Origin: Syntrophomonadaceae bacterium
GTDB lineage: Bacteria; Bacillota_D; Dethiobacteria; DTU022; PWGO01
Length of the DNA: 64,000 nt
Assembly (NCBI GenBank): GCA_003554535.1
Contig: PWGT01000180.1
Coordinates: 23,492-87,491 of the forward strand
Direction: 5' to 3'
In this document: positions 8,968-16,654 of the stretch, piece after piece
Numbering within the stretch: position 1 is the stretch's first letter
Layout of the letters: each line of letters begins with the position of its first letter
Translations under genes and position numbers: made by a program
The notes under the pieces: generated by a model
What the model was told of the DNA's origin: nothing
Seen by the model: the letters and a program-made list of their open reading frames with translations, nothing else
The model's database searches: none

Positions 8968-11064
8968 ATGGCAAAAGCATTTGCTCCAAAAGAAATGTTT
9001 AATGGAGAAACTGCAAAAATGGAAGAAGAAAGTATTTTATTCAAAGAGATTAGAAAGAGAGATGGACGAGTAGTTTCTTTTGAGCCTGATAAAATAACCG
9101 ACGCAGTATACAAGGCAGCGATCTCAGTAGGGGGGAAAGACCGAAACATAGCGAAAAAATTGACCAAGCAAGTTATGGACTTTTTATACCAGGAAGGTTA
9201 TAACGGAATAATACCTGCCGTTGAAGATGTTCAGGATGCAGTAGAAAAAGTGTTAATTGAAAATGGACATGCCCGAACTGCCAAGGCATACATCCTTTAC
9301 CGGGCTAAAAGAACCCGTATTCGTGAGGCTAAAACAGAACTCATGGATGCAGTGAAAGAAATTCTGGTGGAAACTAACCGGGAAAATGCTAATATTAGCA
9401 ATTCGCCCTCTGCCAAAATGCTTCAAATTGCTATGGCTGCTAGCAAAAAGTATTATTTAACTAACCTTCTTCCAGAAGAATTTTCCCAATCCCACATAGA
9501 CGGTGATTTACATATTCATGACCTTGATTATTATAGCAAGACACCCAATTGTTTGCAGATAGATCTATCTCGTTTATTAAGAGAGGGTTTTGATACGGGG
9601 TATGGTTATATTCGGCCCCCCAAAAGAATTTATTCTGCAGTTGCGCAAGCAGCTATTATATTGCAGAGTAATCAGAACGATATGTTCGGGGGGCAGAGTT
9701 TTCCCCATTTTGACCGAAGCATGGGGGAAGTGATCAGGGGATTTAACGAGAAAACAGATTATGATGATGTTTACCAGGCTATGGAGGGTATGGTTTACAA
9801 CTTGAATACCATGCATTCCCGGGCTGGAGCCCAGGTTCCATTTTCATCGATAAATCTGGGAACAGATACTACTGAAGAGGGAAGAGCAGTAACTCGTTCA
9901 GTATTGGAATCTTTTAACCGGGGCTTGGGTAGAGGTGAAAGCCCAATTTTCCCCAACCTGGTGTTCAAAATAAAAGAGGGAGTGAATTTTAATCCTGGAG
10001 ATCCCAACTATGATTTGTTCCAACTTGCTTTACAGGTAGCTGCCCGTCGTTTGAATCCAACTTTTAGTTTTATGGATGCCTCTTTTAATCAGAAATATGG
10101 TGACGAGGTTTCTTATATGGGGTGCCGTTCCCGGGTAATTGCCAATCGTCATGGTCCTGAAGTTTCAGCTGGAAGGGGAAATATAGCACCTACTACTGTT
10201 AACTTACCTCGATTAGCTTTGTCAAGCAAGGGAAATGTGGATATATTTTTTAATGAATTAGATGAATTAATGCATCTTATAGCCAGGCAACTAATGCACA
10301 GGTTTGAAGTGCTTTCCAGGCTCAAGGCAAAAGATTTGCCTTTCCTCATGGGGCAATCACTATACTTGGGTTCTGAAGAATTGGGTCCCGAAGATTCTGT
10401 TCAGGATGCTATCAAGCATGGAACCCTGGCTATAGGGTTTATCGGATTGGCAGAGGCATTGCTTGCTCTGATTGGAAAACATCATGGTGAAGATGAAGAG
10501 GCCCAGGAACTCGGCCTTAAAGTAATTGAAAGGATGCGGCAAAATGTGGATAAGTTTTCTGAGGAGTATGATCTTAATTTTGTTCTTTATGCTACTCCAG
10601 CAGAAGGACTGGCCGGCAGGTTTATAGACATAGACCGGGAGAGGTTTGGCTCTATCCCGCGGATCACAGATAAGGAATATTACACGAATTCGTTTCACCT
10701 GCCTGTGAATTATGCCATATCCCTGTTCGACAAGATTTCTATAGAGGGCGCTTATCACCGTTATTGTAATGCCGGCCATATTACTTATGTAGAACTGGAT
10801 TCTCCTCCGTTGCACAATAAGGAAGCTGTGGAAAAAATTATTAGGCATATGGCTGCTTCAGATGTTGGGTATGGGGGCATTAATTATCCTCTTGATGAGT
10901 GCCAGATTTGCAGTTACCGGGGATTGATCCCTGAAGAGTGTCCTCATTGCAGTTCTGAAGCCATCAGGAGGATCAGGCGTATTACCGGTTATCTTTCAAC
11001 AGAAGACAGATTTAATGAATCAAAGTTATTCGAGTTAAGGGATCGCAAACCACATATTTTTTAG
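8968..11064 (+). CDS. nrdD: Anaerobic (class III) ribonucleoside-triphosphate reductase
   Basis: NrdD is a glycyl-radical enzyme that makes deoxyribonucleotides without oxygen. The 698-residue protein begins with an ATP-cone (KEIRKRDGRVVSFEPDKI). The catalytic barrel has MGCRSRV, which holds an active-site cysteine, near residue 390. The C-terminal zinc site is CQIC...CPHC (about residues 644-660), followed by RITGYLS with the radical glycine near residue 674. ATG 8968 is chosen: AGGGGG lies 11 bases upstream, whereas TTG 8959 would be only 2 bases away. Its activase gene follows after 9 bases. No aerobic reductase is in the window. Confidence 0.97.
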   Translation: MAKAFAPKEMFNGETAKMEEESILFKEIRKRDGRVVSFEPDKITDAVYKAAISVGGKDRNIAKKLTKQVMDFLYQEGYNGIIPAVEDVQDAVEKVLIENGHARTAKAYILYRAKRTRIREAKTELMDAVKEILVETNRENANISNSPSAKMLQIAMAASKKYYLTNLLPEEFSQSHIDGDLHIHDLDYYSKTPNCLQIDLSRLLREGFDTGYGYIRPPKRIYSAVAQAAIILQSNQNDMFGGQSFPHFDRSMGEVIRGFNEKTDYDDVYQAMEGMVYNLNTMHSRAGAQVPFSSINLGTDTTEEGRAVTRSVLESFNRGLGRGESPIFPNLVFKIKEGVNFNPGDPNYDLFQLALQVAARRLNPTFSFMDASFNQKYGDEVSYMGCRSRVIANRHGPEVSAGRGNIAPTTVNLPRLALSSKGNVDIFFNELDELMHLIARQLMHRFEVLSRLKAKDLPFLMGQSLYLGSEELGPEDSVQDAIKHGTLAIGFIGLAEALLALIGKHHGEDEEAQELGLKVIERMRQNVDKFSEEYDLNFVLYATPAEGLAGRFIDIDRERFGSIPRITDKEYYTNSFHLPVNYAISLFDKISIEGAYHRYCNAGHITYVELDSPPLHNKEAVEKIIRHMAASDVGYGGINYPLDECQICSYRGLIPEECPHCSSEAIRRIRRITGYLSTEDRFNESKLFELRDRKPHIF

Positions 11065-11073
11065 GGGTAAAAG

Positions 11074-11589
11074 ATGAAAATACGCTTAGCAGGAAAGAAA
11101 AATGAAAGTCTAATTGACGGTCCGGGAATATCTTTCGTGCTTTTCACTCAGGGGTGCTTGCAAAAATGTCCGGGTTGCCACAACCCGGATGCCCAGCCCC
11201 TGGATGGAGGAACTGAATTAACCCTGGAAGAACTCCAAGAAGAAATAAGCTCTTCTGCTTCTATAGATACCCTTGTTTTTAGCGGAGGGGAACCTTTTTT
11301 GCAGGCATCTGCACTGGCACAATTAGGAAGCTGGGGCCATGAAAAAGGTTTGCGTATAGTTACCTATACTGGTTATACATTTGAATATCTACAAGAACTA
11401 AGTGAAGAATTCCCAGAATATGCTGATCTTTTAAAGATAACTGATATACTAATAGACGGTGCATATGTAGAAGAAGAAAGGGATTTAACTCTTGCTTACC
11501 GTGGTTCCCAGAATCAGCGAATCTTAGATTGCAAGATTTCTTGCCAGGAAAATACCCCCATAACTATTGACAGGTATATGAAAAGTTAA
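11074..11589 (+). CDS. nrdG: Anaerobic ribonucleotide reductase activating enzyme NrdG
   Basis: A radical-SAM activase that uses S-adenosylmethionine and a [4Fe-4S] cluster to place the glycyl radical on NrdD. The 171-residue protein carries the cluster motif CLQKCPGC (Cx3Cx2C, residues about 29-36) and the SAM-binding GGEP motif in VFSGGEPFLQ. The C-terminal part has DILIDGAYVEEERDL. It lies 9 bases after nrdD with no room for a separate promoter, so the pair is co-transcribed. Confidence 0.96.
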   Translation: MKIRLAGKKNESLIDGPGISFVLFTQGCLQKCPGCHNPDAQPLDGGTELTLEELQEEISSSASIDTLVFSGGEPFLQASALAQLGSWGHEKGLRIVTYTGYTFEYLQELSEEFPEYADLLKITDILIDGAYVEEERDLTLAYRGSQNQRILDCKISCQENTPITIDRYMKS

Positions 11590-11652
11590 AGTTAATTTGA
11601 ACCGGTAATCTTTTTTTATAGTTAATAACCTATGGTACAAGGTGGGTTGATT

Positions 11653-12459
11653 TTGAGTGATTCAGGAAGCTTTCAGTACATTTTGCCTTCGTTGCTTAAT
11701 AAAGAAGACGAAATAATTGCTGGGTTCTCCACCCGTTGCGGGGGAGTTAGCGATGGTTCTTATAGTTCGTTAAACCTTGACTTCCACACTGGAGATGATA
11801 AACACAATGTGCTGAGTAACAGGGAGATTTTCTTCTCTAAATTTGGCTTAAAGCCGGAGAATTTGGTAGCAGGCAACCAGGTGCATGGAACCAGGGTGCA
11901 TATGGTGAAAGAAGATGATATAGGAAAAGGAAGTCAGCCCCAGACGGCGCTTCCTGAATGTGATGCAATGATTACTAATATTCCGGGCCCGGTACTATCT
12001 GTTTTTTCTGCTGATTGCTGGCTAGTCTGTTTTGTTGATGCCCAAAAGAAAGTAATTGCAGTTGCCCACGCTGGCTGGAGAGGAATTTTAAAGGGAATAG
12101 TAGAAAAAGTAATAGGCACATTTTCAGAGAAGTACCAGTGCAACCCTGACAACTTGAAAGCCGCAGTCGGCCCTGGTATTTGTTTTAAATGTTTTGAGGT
12201 TGGAAAAGAAGTGGCTGATGAATTCAAGCAAAAAGGATGGTCTGATTCTGCTTGCCTGGTTTCGCAGCATAATAGTGATAAATATTTTTTGAATTTGAAA
12301 GAAATCTTAGCACGACAACTGTTGAATAACGGCATGCAAGAAAGTAACATAGAGTTTACTAAATACTGTACCTTTTGCCGTCCGGATCTGTTTTATTCTT
12401 ACCGCCGGGATGGTAGCAGGACCGGGAGAATTTTGGGGTTTGTTTCTATAAGGGAGTAA
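11653..12459 (+). CDS. pgeF: Laccase-domain (YlmD/YfiH/PgeF) purine nucleoside / peptidoglycan editing enzyme
   Basis: A multicopper-oxidase-fold protein of the YfiH/LACC1 group. Members have purine nucleoside phosphorylase and deaminase activity, and in E. coli help keep amino acids other than alanine out of peptidoglycan precursors. Family motifs are QVHGTRVH, FSADCW, AHAGWRG, AVGPGICFKCFEVG and CTFCRPDLFYSYRRDG. The frame is open from ATG 11632, which has no Shine-Dalgarno sequence; TTG 11653 follows GGTGGG at 6 bases and is preferred (268 residues). It is the first gene of a ylm-type cluster. Confidence 0.88.
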   Translation: MSDSGSFQYILPSLLNKEDEIIAGFSTRCGGVSDGSYSSLNLDFHTGDDKHNVLSNREIFFSKFGLKPENLVAGNQVHGTRVHMVKEDDIGKGSQPQTALPECDAMITNIPGPVLSVFSADCWLVCFVDAQKKVIAVAHAGWRGILKGIVEKVIGTFSEKYQCNPDNLKAAVGPGICFKCFEVGKEVADEFKQKGWSDSACLVSQHNSDKYFLNLKEILARQLLNNGMQESNIEFTKYCTFCRPDLFYSYRRDGSRTGRILGFVSIRE

Positions 12460-12477
12460 GCATTAAGGTGATAATAG

Positions 12478-13611
12478 ATGGCACGATCTGACGACAATTT
12501 AAGAGTAATTACCGGGGAGGGAAAAACTAAAAAACCAGCCCAGGAAAGGAGGATCTCCTTTATTGTGCTGGGCATTTTTGCATTTGTTTTAATAATGGTT
12601 GGTTACCAGTGGGTAAATTCCTGGTTGTATTTTAGAAGGGTTCAGGTAGAAGTTGCAGAAGTAGGAAGTATTAAATCCACAGTTAATATTGAAGGAGTGA
12701 TTACCCGCCATGAAGAAATTGTTACTTCCCCGGAAGATGGTGTGGTCTTGGGCAAAATTCCAGAAGGGGAAAGGGTTTCTGTAGATGGTGAGGTGATCAC
12801 CCTACTTCAGGATTATTATCAGGAAGAAGCTGTTTCAGGGGAAGACGGTAGGGAAGAGAGTTGGCTTCAAGAAACTTATGAAGAAGTGCAGGGCTGGATA
12901 GAATCTTTATTTGATGGAGAAGAAAGTGAAGATGAAGAAAATGATGATTCAGAGGAGATTCAACTTCCTGATTTAGAAGAATATATTTCAGTGCACTCTC
13001 CTAAAGCAGGAGTTGTCTCTTATCATGTAGACGGGTTGGAAGATAAGTATCTTCCCGACTATCCTTATGACATTTTTCAAGCGGGAAAAGAGATTCCTAA
13101 AGCCGGGGATAGCTTGGAAAGAAAGGATTTTGTCAATGAAGGGGAACCAGTATTTAAAGTTGTTGATAATTGGAAGTGGTACTACAGTCTTGCAGTGGAA
13201 GCAGATAAAGGGGAAAAAATACAGGATCAGCCGGAAGCAACACTAACGTTTTCATTTGCTCCTGAAAGGGAAGTAGAAGCTGAACTTGTAGATGTCCACA
13301 CGGATGCCGATGCGGGAGAAACTTATATAACATATAAAATACATCAACAGATACCTGGATTCAGCAGGTATCGCATTGCTGAAGCTGATCTGCATTATTA
13401 TACCCATGAGGGAGTTAGGATATCTGAAGAAGCCCTAATGCAAAAAGAAGGTGAGCAAGGAGTTTTTGTAAATGAGAGAGGTATTGCTACCTTTTACCCT
13501 GTTGAAATCCAGGCCAGTGCTGAGGGTAAGGTTATAATAGAAGGGATTTCAGCGGGTGATATTATTATTGAACGCCCAGATCTTGTTAGTGAGGGCCAGC
13601 GTATGGAATAG
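12478..13611 (+). CDS. HlyD-like membrane-anchored adaptor protein of the ylm cluster
   Basis: The 377-residue protein has a basic N-terminus, one transmembrane helix (about residues 25-45) and an extracellular region. The first part of that region resembles the barrel/lipoyl-like core of HlyD-type adaptors (GSIKSTVNIEGVITRHEEIV, then GVVLGKIPEGERVSVDGEVI). An acidic stretch (about residues 120-165) follows, then a second HlyD-like part. No transporter partner lies nearby. Proteins of this type are found between pgeF and yggS in some Clostridia; the role is unknown. The acidic linker replaces the coiled-coil hairpin normal in efflux adaptors, which argues against a classical efflux role. Confidence 0.7.
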   Translation: MARSDDNLRVITGEGKTKKPAQERRISFIVLGIFAFVLIMVGYQWVNSWLYFRRVQVEVAEVGSIKSTVNIEGVITRHEEIVTSPEDGVVLGKIPEGERVSVDGEVITLLQDYYQEEAVSGEDGREESWLQETYEEVQGWIESLFDGEESEDEENDDSEEIQLPDLEEYISVHSPKAGVVSYHVDGLEDKYLPDYPYDIFQAGKEIPKAGDSLERKDFVNEGEPVFKVVDNWKWYYSLAVEADKGEKIQDQPEATLTFSFAPEREVEAELVDVHTDADAGETYITYKIHQQIPGFSRYRIAEADLHYYTHEGVRISEEALMQKEGEQGVFVNERGIATFYPVEIQASAEGKVIIEGISAGDIIIERPDLVSEGQRME

Positions 13612-13641
13612 AAGTTTTGAAAAGGAATGGTGTAGGTGTAT

Positions 13642-14313
13642 ATGATAGAAACAAATTTAAAAACAATCAGGAACAATATATATCAGGCTGCTACTAAAGG
13701 AGGATATGATCCGGAAAAAGTTAAATTAGTGGCTGTTACCAAGTATGTTTCTGCTGAGGCAGTTACCAAGGCTAATGAGGCAGGGATAAAAGACTTTGGT
13801 GAAAACAGGGTTCAGGAAGCATTACCCAAAATATCGAGTTTGCCTTCTGACTTGAGATGGCACTTTATTGGTCATTTACAAAGCAATAAAGTTAAGGATG
13901 TAATACCAAATTTTTATATGATCCACTCCCTGGACCGTTTAAGCTTGGCCAGGGAATTAGAAAAAGGATGCCGGCAACTTGATTCAAAGATGCCTGTGTT
14001 AGTTCAAGTAAATACTTCTGGTGAAAAAAGCAAACATGGGCTTGATCCGGAGGAATTGGGGGATTTTATAGATGAAGTAAGAAAGTATCAAGGATTTTAT
14101 ATCAAGGGGTTGATGACTATGGCGCCTTATGTAGAAAATGCGGAGGAAGCCAGGCCTTGTTTTGCAAAACTAAGGAAGTTAAGAGATCAAGTTAAAGATA
14201 TTCCGGGGGTGGACATGGAGTACCTTTCTATGGGGATGACTAATGATTATCATGTGGCTGTAGAAGAAGGAGCTAACATGGTCCGCATTGGTTCTGCCGT
14301 TTTCGATGAATAG
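13642..14313 (+). CDS. ylmE: YggS/YlmE-family pyridoxal-phosphate homeostasis protein
   Basis: A PLP-binding alanine-racemase-fold protein without known catalysis that buffers vitamin B6 and amino-acid pools. About 223 residues. VKLVAVTKYVSAE carries the PLP lysine; other family motifs are FGENRVQEA, WHFIGHLQSNKVK, LVQVNTSGEKSKHG, YLSMGMTNDY and VRIGSAVFDE. ATG 13642 or the in-frame GTG 13636 could be the start; AAAGGA at 13621-13626 fits GTG slightly better, so the N-terminus is uncertain by two residues. In most Firmicutes this gene is followed by sepF, which is absent here. Confidence 0.92.
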   Translation: MIETNLKTIRNNIYQAATKGGYDPEKVKLVAVTKYVSAEAVTKANEAGIKDFGENRVQEALPKISSLPSDLRWHFIGHLQSNKVKDVIPNFYMIHSLDRLSLARELEKGCRQLDSKMPVLVQVNTSGEKSKHGLDPEELGDFIDEVRKYQGFYIKGLMTMAPYVENAEEARPCFAKLRKLRDQVKDIPGVDMEYLSMGMTNDYHVAVEEGANMVRIGSAVFDE

Positions 14314-14352
14314 CTAGAAATGTTAGTCTAATTTTAGCAGGAGGTGTTTGCA

Positions 14353-14640
14353 ATTATTGTCAGGGAACTACTGCTTACTTTAATCAATGTATATATTTTC
14401 ATTCTACTTGGGCGTATTATTATGTCATTTGTTCGATTGGGAATGGGGCATAATAGAAATGAAACTGTGGATAATATCCACAGGTTTCTCCATTTTATGA
14501 CTGAACCTATTTTGAGACCCATAAGAGAGTTAATTCCTGCCATGCGGATGGGCGGAGGAGGTATAGACTTTTCTCCCATAATTGTTTTGTTATTACTTAG
14601 ATTATTACAATCTATAGTTATTAACTGGGTAAATTTCTAG
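14353..14640 (+). CDS. ylmG: YggT/YlmG-family membrane protein, probable ATT start
   Basis: A two-helix membrane protein of the YggT family: first helix LLLTLINVYIFILLGRIIMSF, second near FSPIIVLLLLRLLQSIVI, joined by FMTEPILRPIRELIP, the typical linker. The family is tied to division and, in plastids, nucleoid partitioning. About 95 residues. An in-frame stop is at 14335-14337. The only conventional start before the first helix, GTG 14344, overlaps the Shine-Dalgarno sequence AGGAGG (14339-14344). ATT 14353 is spaced 8 bases from it and is the most plausible start. The family call is firm; the start is inference. Confidence 0.85.
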   Translation: MIVRELLLTLINVYIFILLGRIIMSFVRLGMGHNRNETVDNIHRFLHFMTEPILRPIRELIPAMRMGGGGIDFSPIIVLLLLRLLQSIVINWVNF

Positions 14641-14725
14641 AAATAATCACTTATAAGAAGTCAGTTTGGATTTGGATTGCTAGGGGATAGTTTGGTACTA
14701 ATGGGAAAGGAAGTGCAATTTTTTC

Positions 14726-15028
14726 ATGGGGGAAAATGACTTTCAGGATTATCGGGAAATAAAGGGAACGGTGGCTTCTTTAAGGCTTGATTCAGTGGTG
14801 GGCCTTGGGTACGGCCTCTCCAGATCAAAAGCTGCTGAAAGTGTTAAAGCAGGTTTGGTACAAGTGAACGAAGTTACTGTTTTTGACCCTGCTGCCAGGA
14901 TCAAGGAAGAAGATATAATTAATTTTTCCAGGCGCGGCAGCCTGGAGTTGGAAAATGTGATGGGTAAAAGCCGTAAGGGAAGACAAAATATTATACTAAA
15001 AAAATATTACGACAGAAGAGAAGGATAA
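14726..15028 (+). CDS. ylmH: YlmH-like protein reduced to its S4 RNA-binding domain
   Basis: At 100 residues this covers only the C-terminal third of YlmH, whose usual length is about 260. It retains REIKGTVASLRLDSVVG, the S4-domain core GLSRSKAAESVKAGLVQVN and the tail FSRRGSLELENV. YlmH binds stalled ribosomal 50S subunits carrying peptidyl-tRNA and acts in ribosome rescue. The N-terminal domain is missing, and only 85 bases separate this gene from yggT, so it is not hidden upstream in another frame. ATG 14726 has AAGGAAGTG about 10 bases upstream. Its position between yggT and divIVA is the normal ylmH position. Confidence 0.8.
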   Translation: MGENDFQDYREIKGTVASLRLDSVVGLGYGLSRSKAAESVKAGLVQVNEVTVFDPAARIKEEDIINFSRRGSLELENVMGKSRKGRQNIILKKYYDRREG

Positions 15029-15087
15029 AGGCTTAATTTGTCGAATTTGCCTTAAACTGGCATATAAAGGAAGGGAGGGGTTTGAAT

Positions 15088-16290
15088 TTGGAAATTACAG
15101 CAGCAGATATTCAAAATAAAGAATTTGAACGTTCTTTTCGAGGTTATAATGTAGATGAGGTTGACGAATTTTTAGAAAATATTGCTTTGAATTTTGACAA
15201 TACGGCAAAAGAAAACCACAGGTTAAAAGAGCAAATAAGAGAACTAGAAGAAGAGAAAAATTATTATATTGAAGAAAAAGAAAAAAGTGATTCTGCTCTA
15301 AAGGAAGCGCAGGAAGAAGCAGAGAAAGCAAAAAAAGATGCAGAGAAACAGATAGAGCAAGAAAAGGAAAAAGCAAAGCAAGAAATAGAAAACATCAGAC
15401 AGGACTACCAGGCTTTGCAGCAACAAAAAGATGAGTTGAACGAGCAAATTCGCCAGCTCCAAGAAGGCCATGAAGAAAAAGATCAGGAAATTGAACGTTT
15501 AAAAAAAGAAACCCAGGATTTGCAATGGAAAAACCAGGAGTTGAGAGAGCAGAATCGTAAATTGCAGCAACAAGGTTCCGGGGTCGATGAAAAAGTACAA
15601 CGATTGAGTCAGGATTATCAGGCTCTGCAAAAGGAGAACGAAAAACTTAAAGAACAATTGAAAACTTTGCAAGAACAAAATTTAAACATGGAAAAAATAG
15701 AAGAATCAGTTCAAACTGCAGTAAATCGATCCCAGGACGAAGCAGAGAAAATATTGCAGAAAGCTCGCAATGAAGCTGAGGAAATTAAGCGGGAAGCGGA
15801 ATCAATGAAGCAGGAGGCGGAAAAAATACAACGAGAAGCCAAAGAAGAGGCAGAAAAGATGAATGAAGAATATGAAGCTTTGCTTCAAGAAAACCATCAA
15901 TTACAGGACCAAGTAGATCAGCTAACTGATAAAGTTAGAAATTATGAGAAACTAGAAGAAACTGTTCATAATGCAATTATGGTAGCCCAGGAAACTGCTG
16001 ATGAAGTTAAGCAAAATGCTAAAAAAGAAGCTGAATTAATTCGTAAAGAAGCAGAAGGAGAGGCAAAGAGAATAATCGAAGATGCACGGTATCATTCCAG
16101 CCGCATTTTAGCCGAGCATGAAAACTTGCAAAAACAAGCCCAAATTTTTAAGATGCGGTTCAGGTCATTTATTGAGGCTCAACTATCTTCTTTAGAGGAA
16201 GAGGATCTTTCCGGGCTGTTAACTTCTTCTGAAAATCAAGCTGAAAGCATTGAAGAAGGAGAAGAAGTGCAAGAAGATGAACCAGAATAA
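15088..16290 (+). CDS. divIVA: DivIVA-family protein with very long coiled coil
   Basis: The N-terminus (LEITAADIQNKEFERSFRGY, then NVDEVDEFLENIA) is the conserved DivIVA lipid-binding and crossed-loop region, which targets concave membrane at septa and poles. Most of residues 40-350 is heptad-rich charged sequence. The total is about 400 residues against about 160 in Bacillus subtilis DivIVA. The C-terminus, after RYHSSRILAEHENLQ, is acidic. TTG 15088 follows GGGAGGGG at 7 bases; TTG 15082 is too close. It sits at the standard place between ylmH and ileS and may scaffold division and wall-growth proteins. Confidence 0.92.
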   Translation: MEITAADIQNKEFERSFRGYNVDEVDEFLENIALNFDNTAKENHRLKEQIRELEEEKNYYIEEKEKSDSALKEAQEEAEKAKKDAEKQIEQEKEKAKQEIENIRQDYQALQQQKDELNEQIRQLQEGHEEKDQEIERLKKETQDLQWKNQELREQNRKLQQQGSGVDEKVQRLSQDYQALQKENEKLKEQLKTLQEQNLNMEKIEESVQTAVNRSQDEAEKILQKARNEAEEIKREAESMKQEAEKIQREAKEEAEKMNEEYEALLQENHQLQDQVDQLTDKVRNYEKLEETVHNAIMVAQETADEVKQNAKKEAELIRKEAEGEAKRIIEDARYHSSRILAEHENLQKQAQIFKMRFRSFIEAQLSSLEEEDLSGLLTSSENQAESIEEGEEVQEDEPE

Positions 16291-16310
16291 TAATTAAAGT
16301 TTTATCTTCC

Positions 16311-16340
16311 TTGTAGAGGAGGAGTAAGTTATATTATAAT
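16311..16340 (+). promoter_or_regulatory. Promoter of the ileS T-box leader
   Basis: TTGTAG (16311-16316) and TATAAT (16335-16340) are separated by 18 bases, giving a predicted transcript start near 16347, just before the T-box leader. Confidence 0.6.
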
Positions 16341-16346
16341 TGAGAA

Positions 16347-16605
16347 ACAAACATATAGGCGAGGAACAGGGTAGTAGTTGGCAATGATTATTCCAGAGAG
16401 GCGAGGGAGCTGGAATCTCGCTATAATCATGTCAGGCGAAGATCTCCTGGGAGCTTTTGTGCCAAATTCCATGAAGGAAGAGTAGACACAAACGGTTAAC
16501 CCCGTTACAGGTTACAAAGAGGTCGTTACCAAGAAAGCGACTATTAGGGTGGTACCGCGGGAAATAAACTCGTCCCTGGAATTGGGGGCGAGATTTTATA
16601 TTTTT
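16347..16605 (+). ncRNA. T-box leader controlling ileS
   Basis: The conserved T-box sequence AGGGTGGTACCGCGG is at 16546-16560; it contains the UGGU that pairs with the uncharged tRNA acceptor end. ATGATTAT (16384-16391) pairs with ATAATCAT (16423-16430) in Stem I, enclosing an AGAGAG/GGAA apical region. ATC at 16442-16444 is the likely isoleucine specifier. The terminator hairpin is CTCGTCCC (16569-16576) with GGGGCGAG (16585-16592) followed by a T-rich run. The leader fills the gap between divIVA and ileS and predicts induction of ileS by uncharged tRNA-Ile. The specifier position is by eye, not by folding. Confidence 0.93.
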
Positions 16606-16654
16606 ATACTTTCTTAAATAAATATATTAACAATTGAAAAGGAGTCGAGATACA

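Noticed and set aside
9577..10848. Long antisense frames within nrdD
   Set aside because: They lack ribosome sites and family features and mirror the codons of the sense gene; the same holds for other antisense frames over ileS, priA, tkt and feoB.
14641..14725. A frameshifted N-terminal half of YlmH upstream of the S4 domain
   Set aside because: Only 85 bases are available, with no similarity to the missing domain in any frame.
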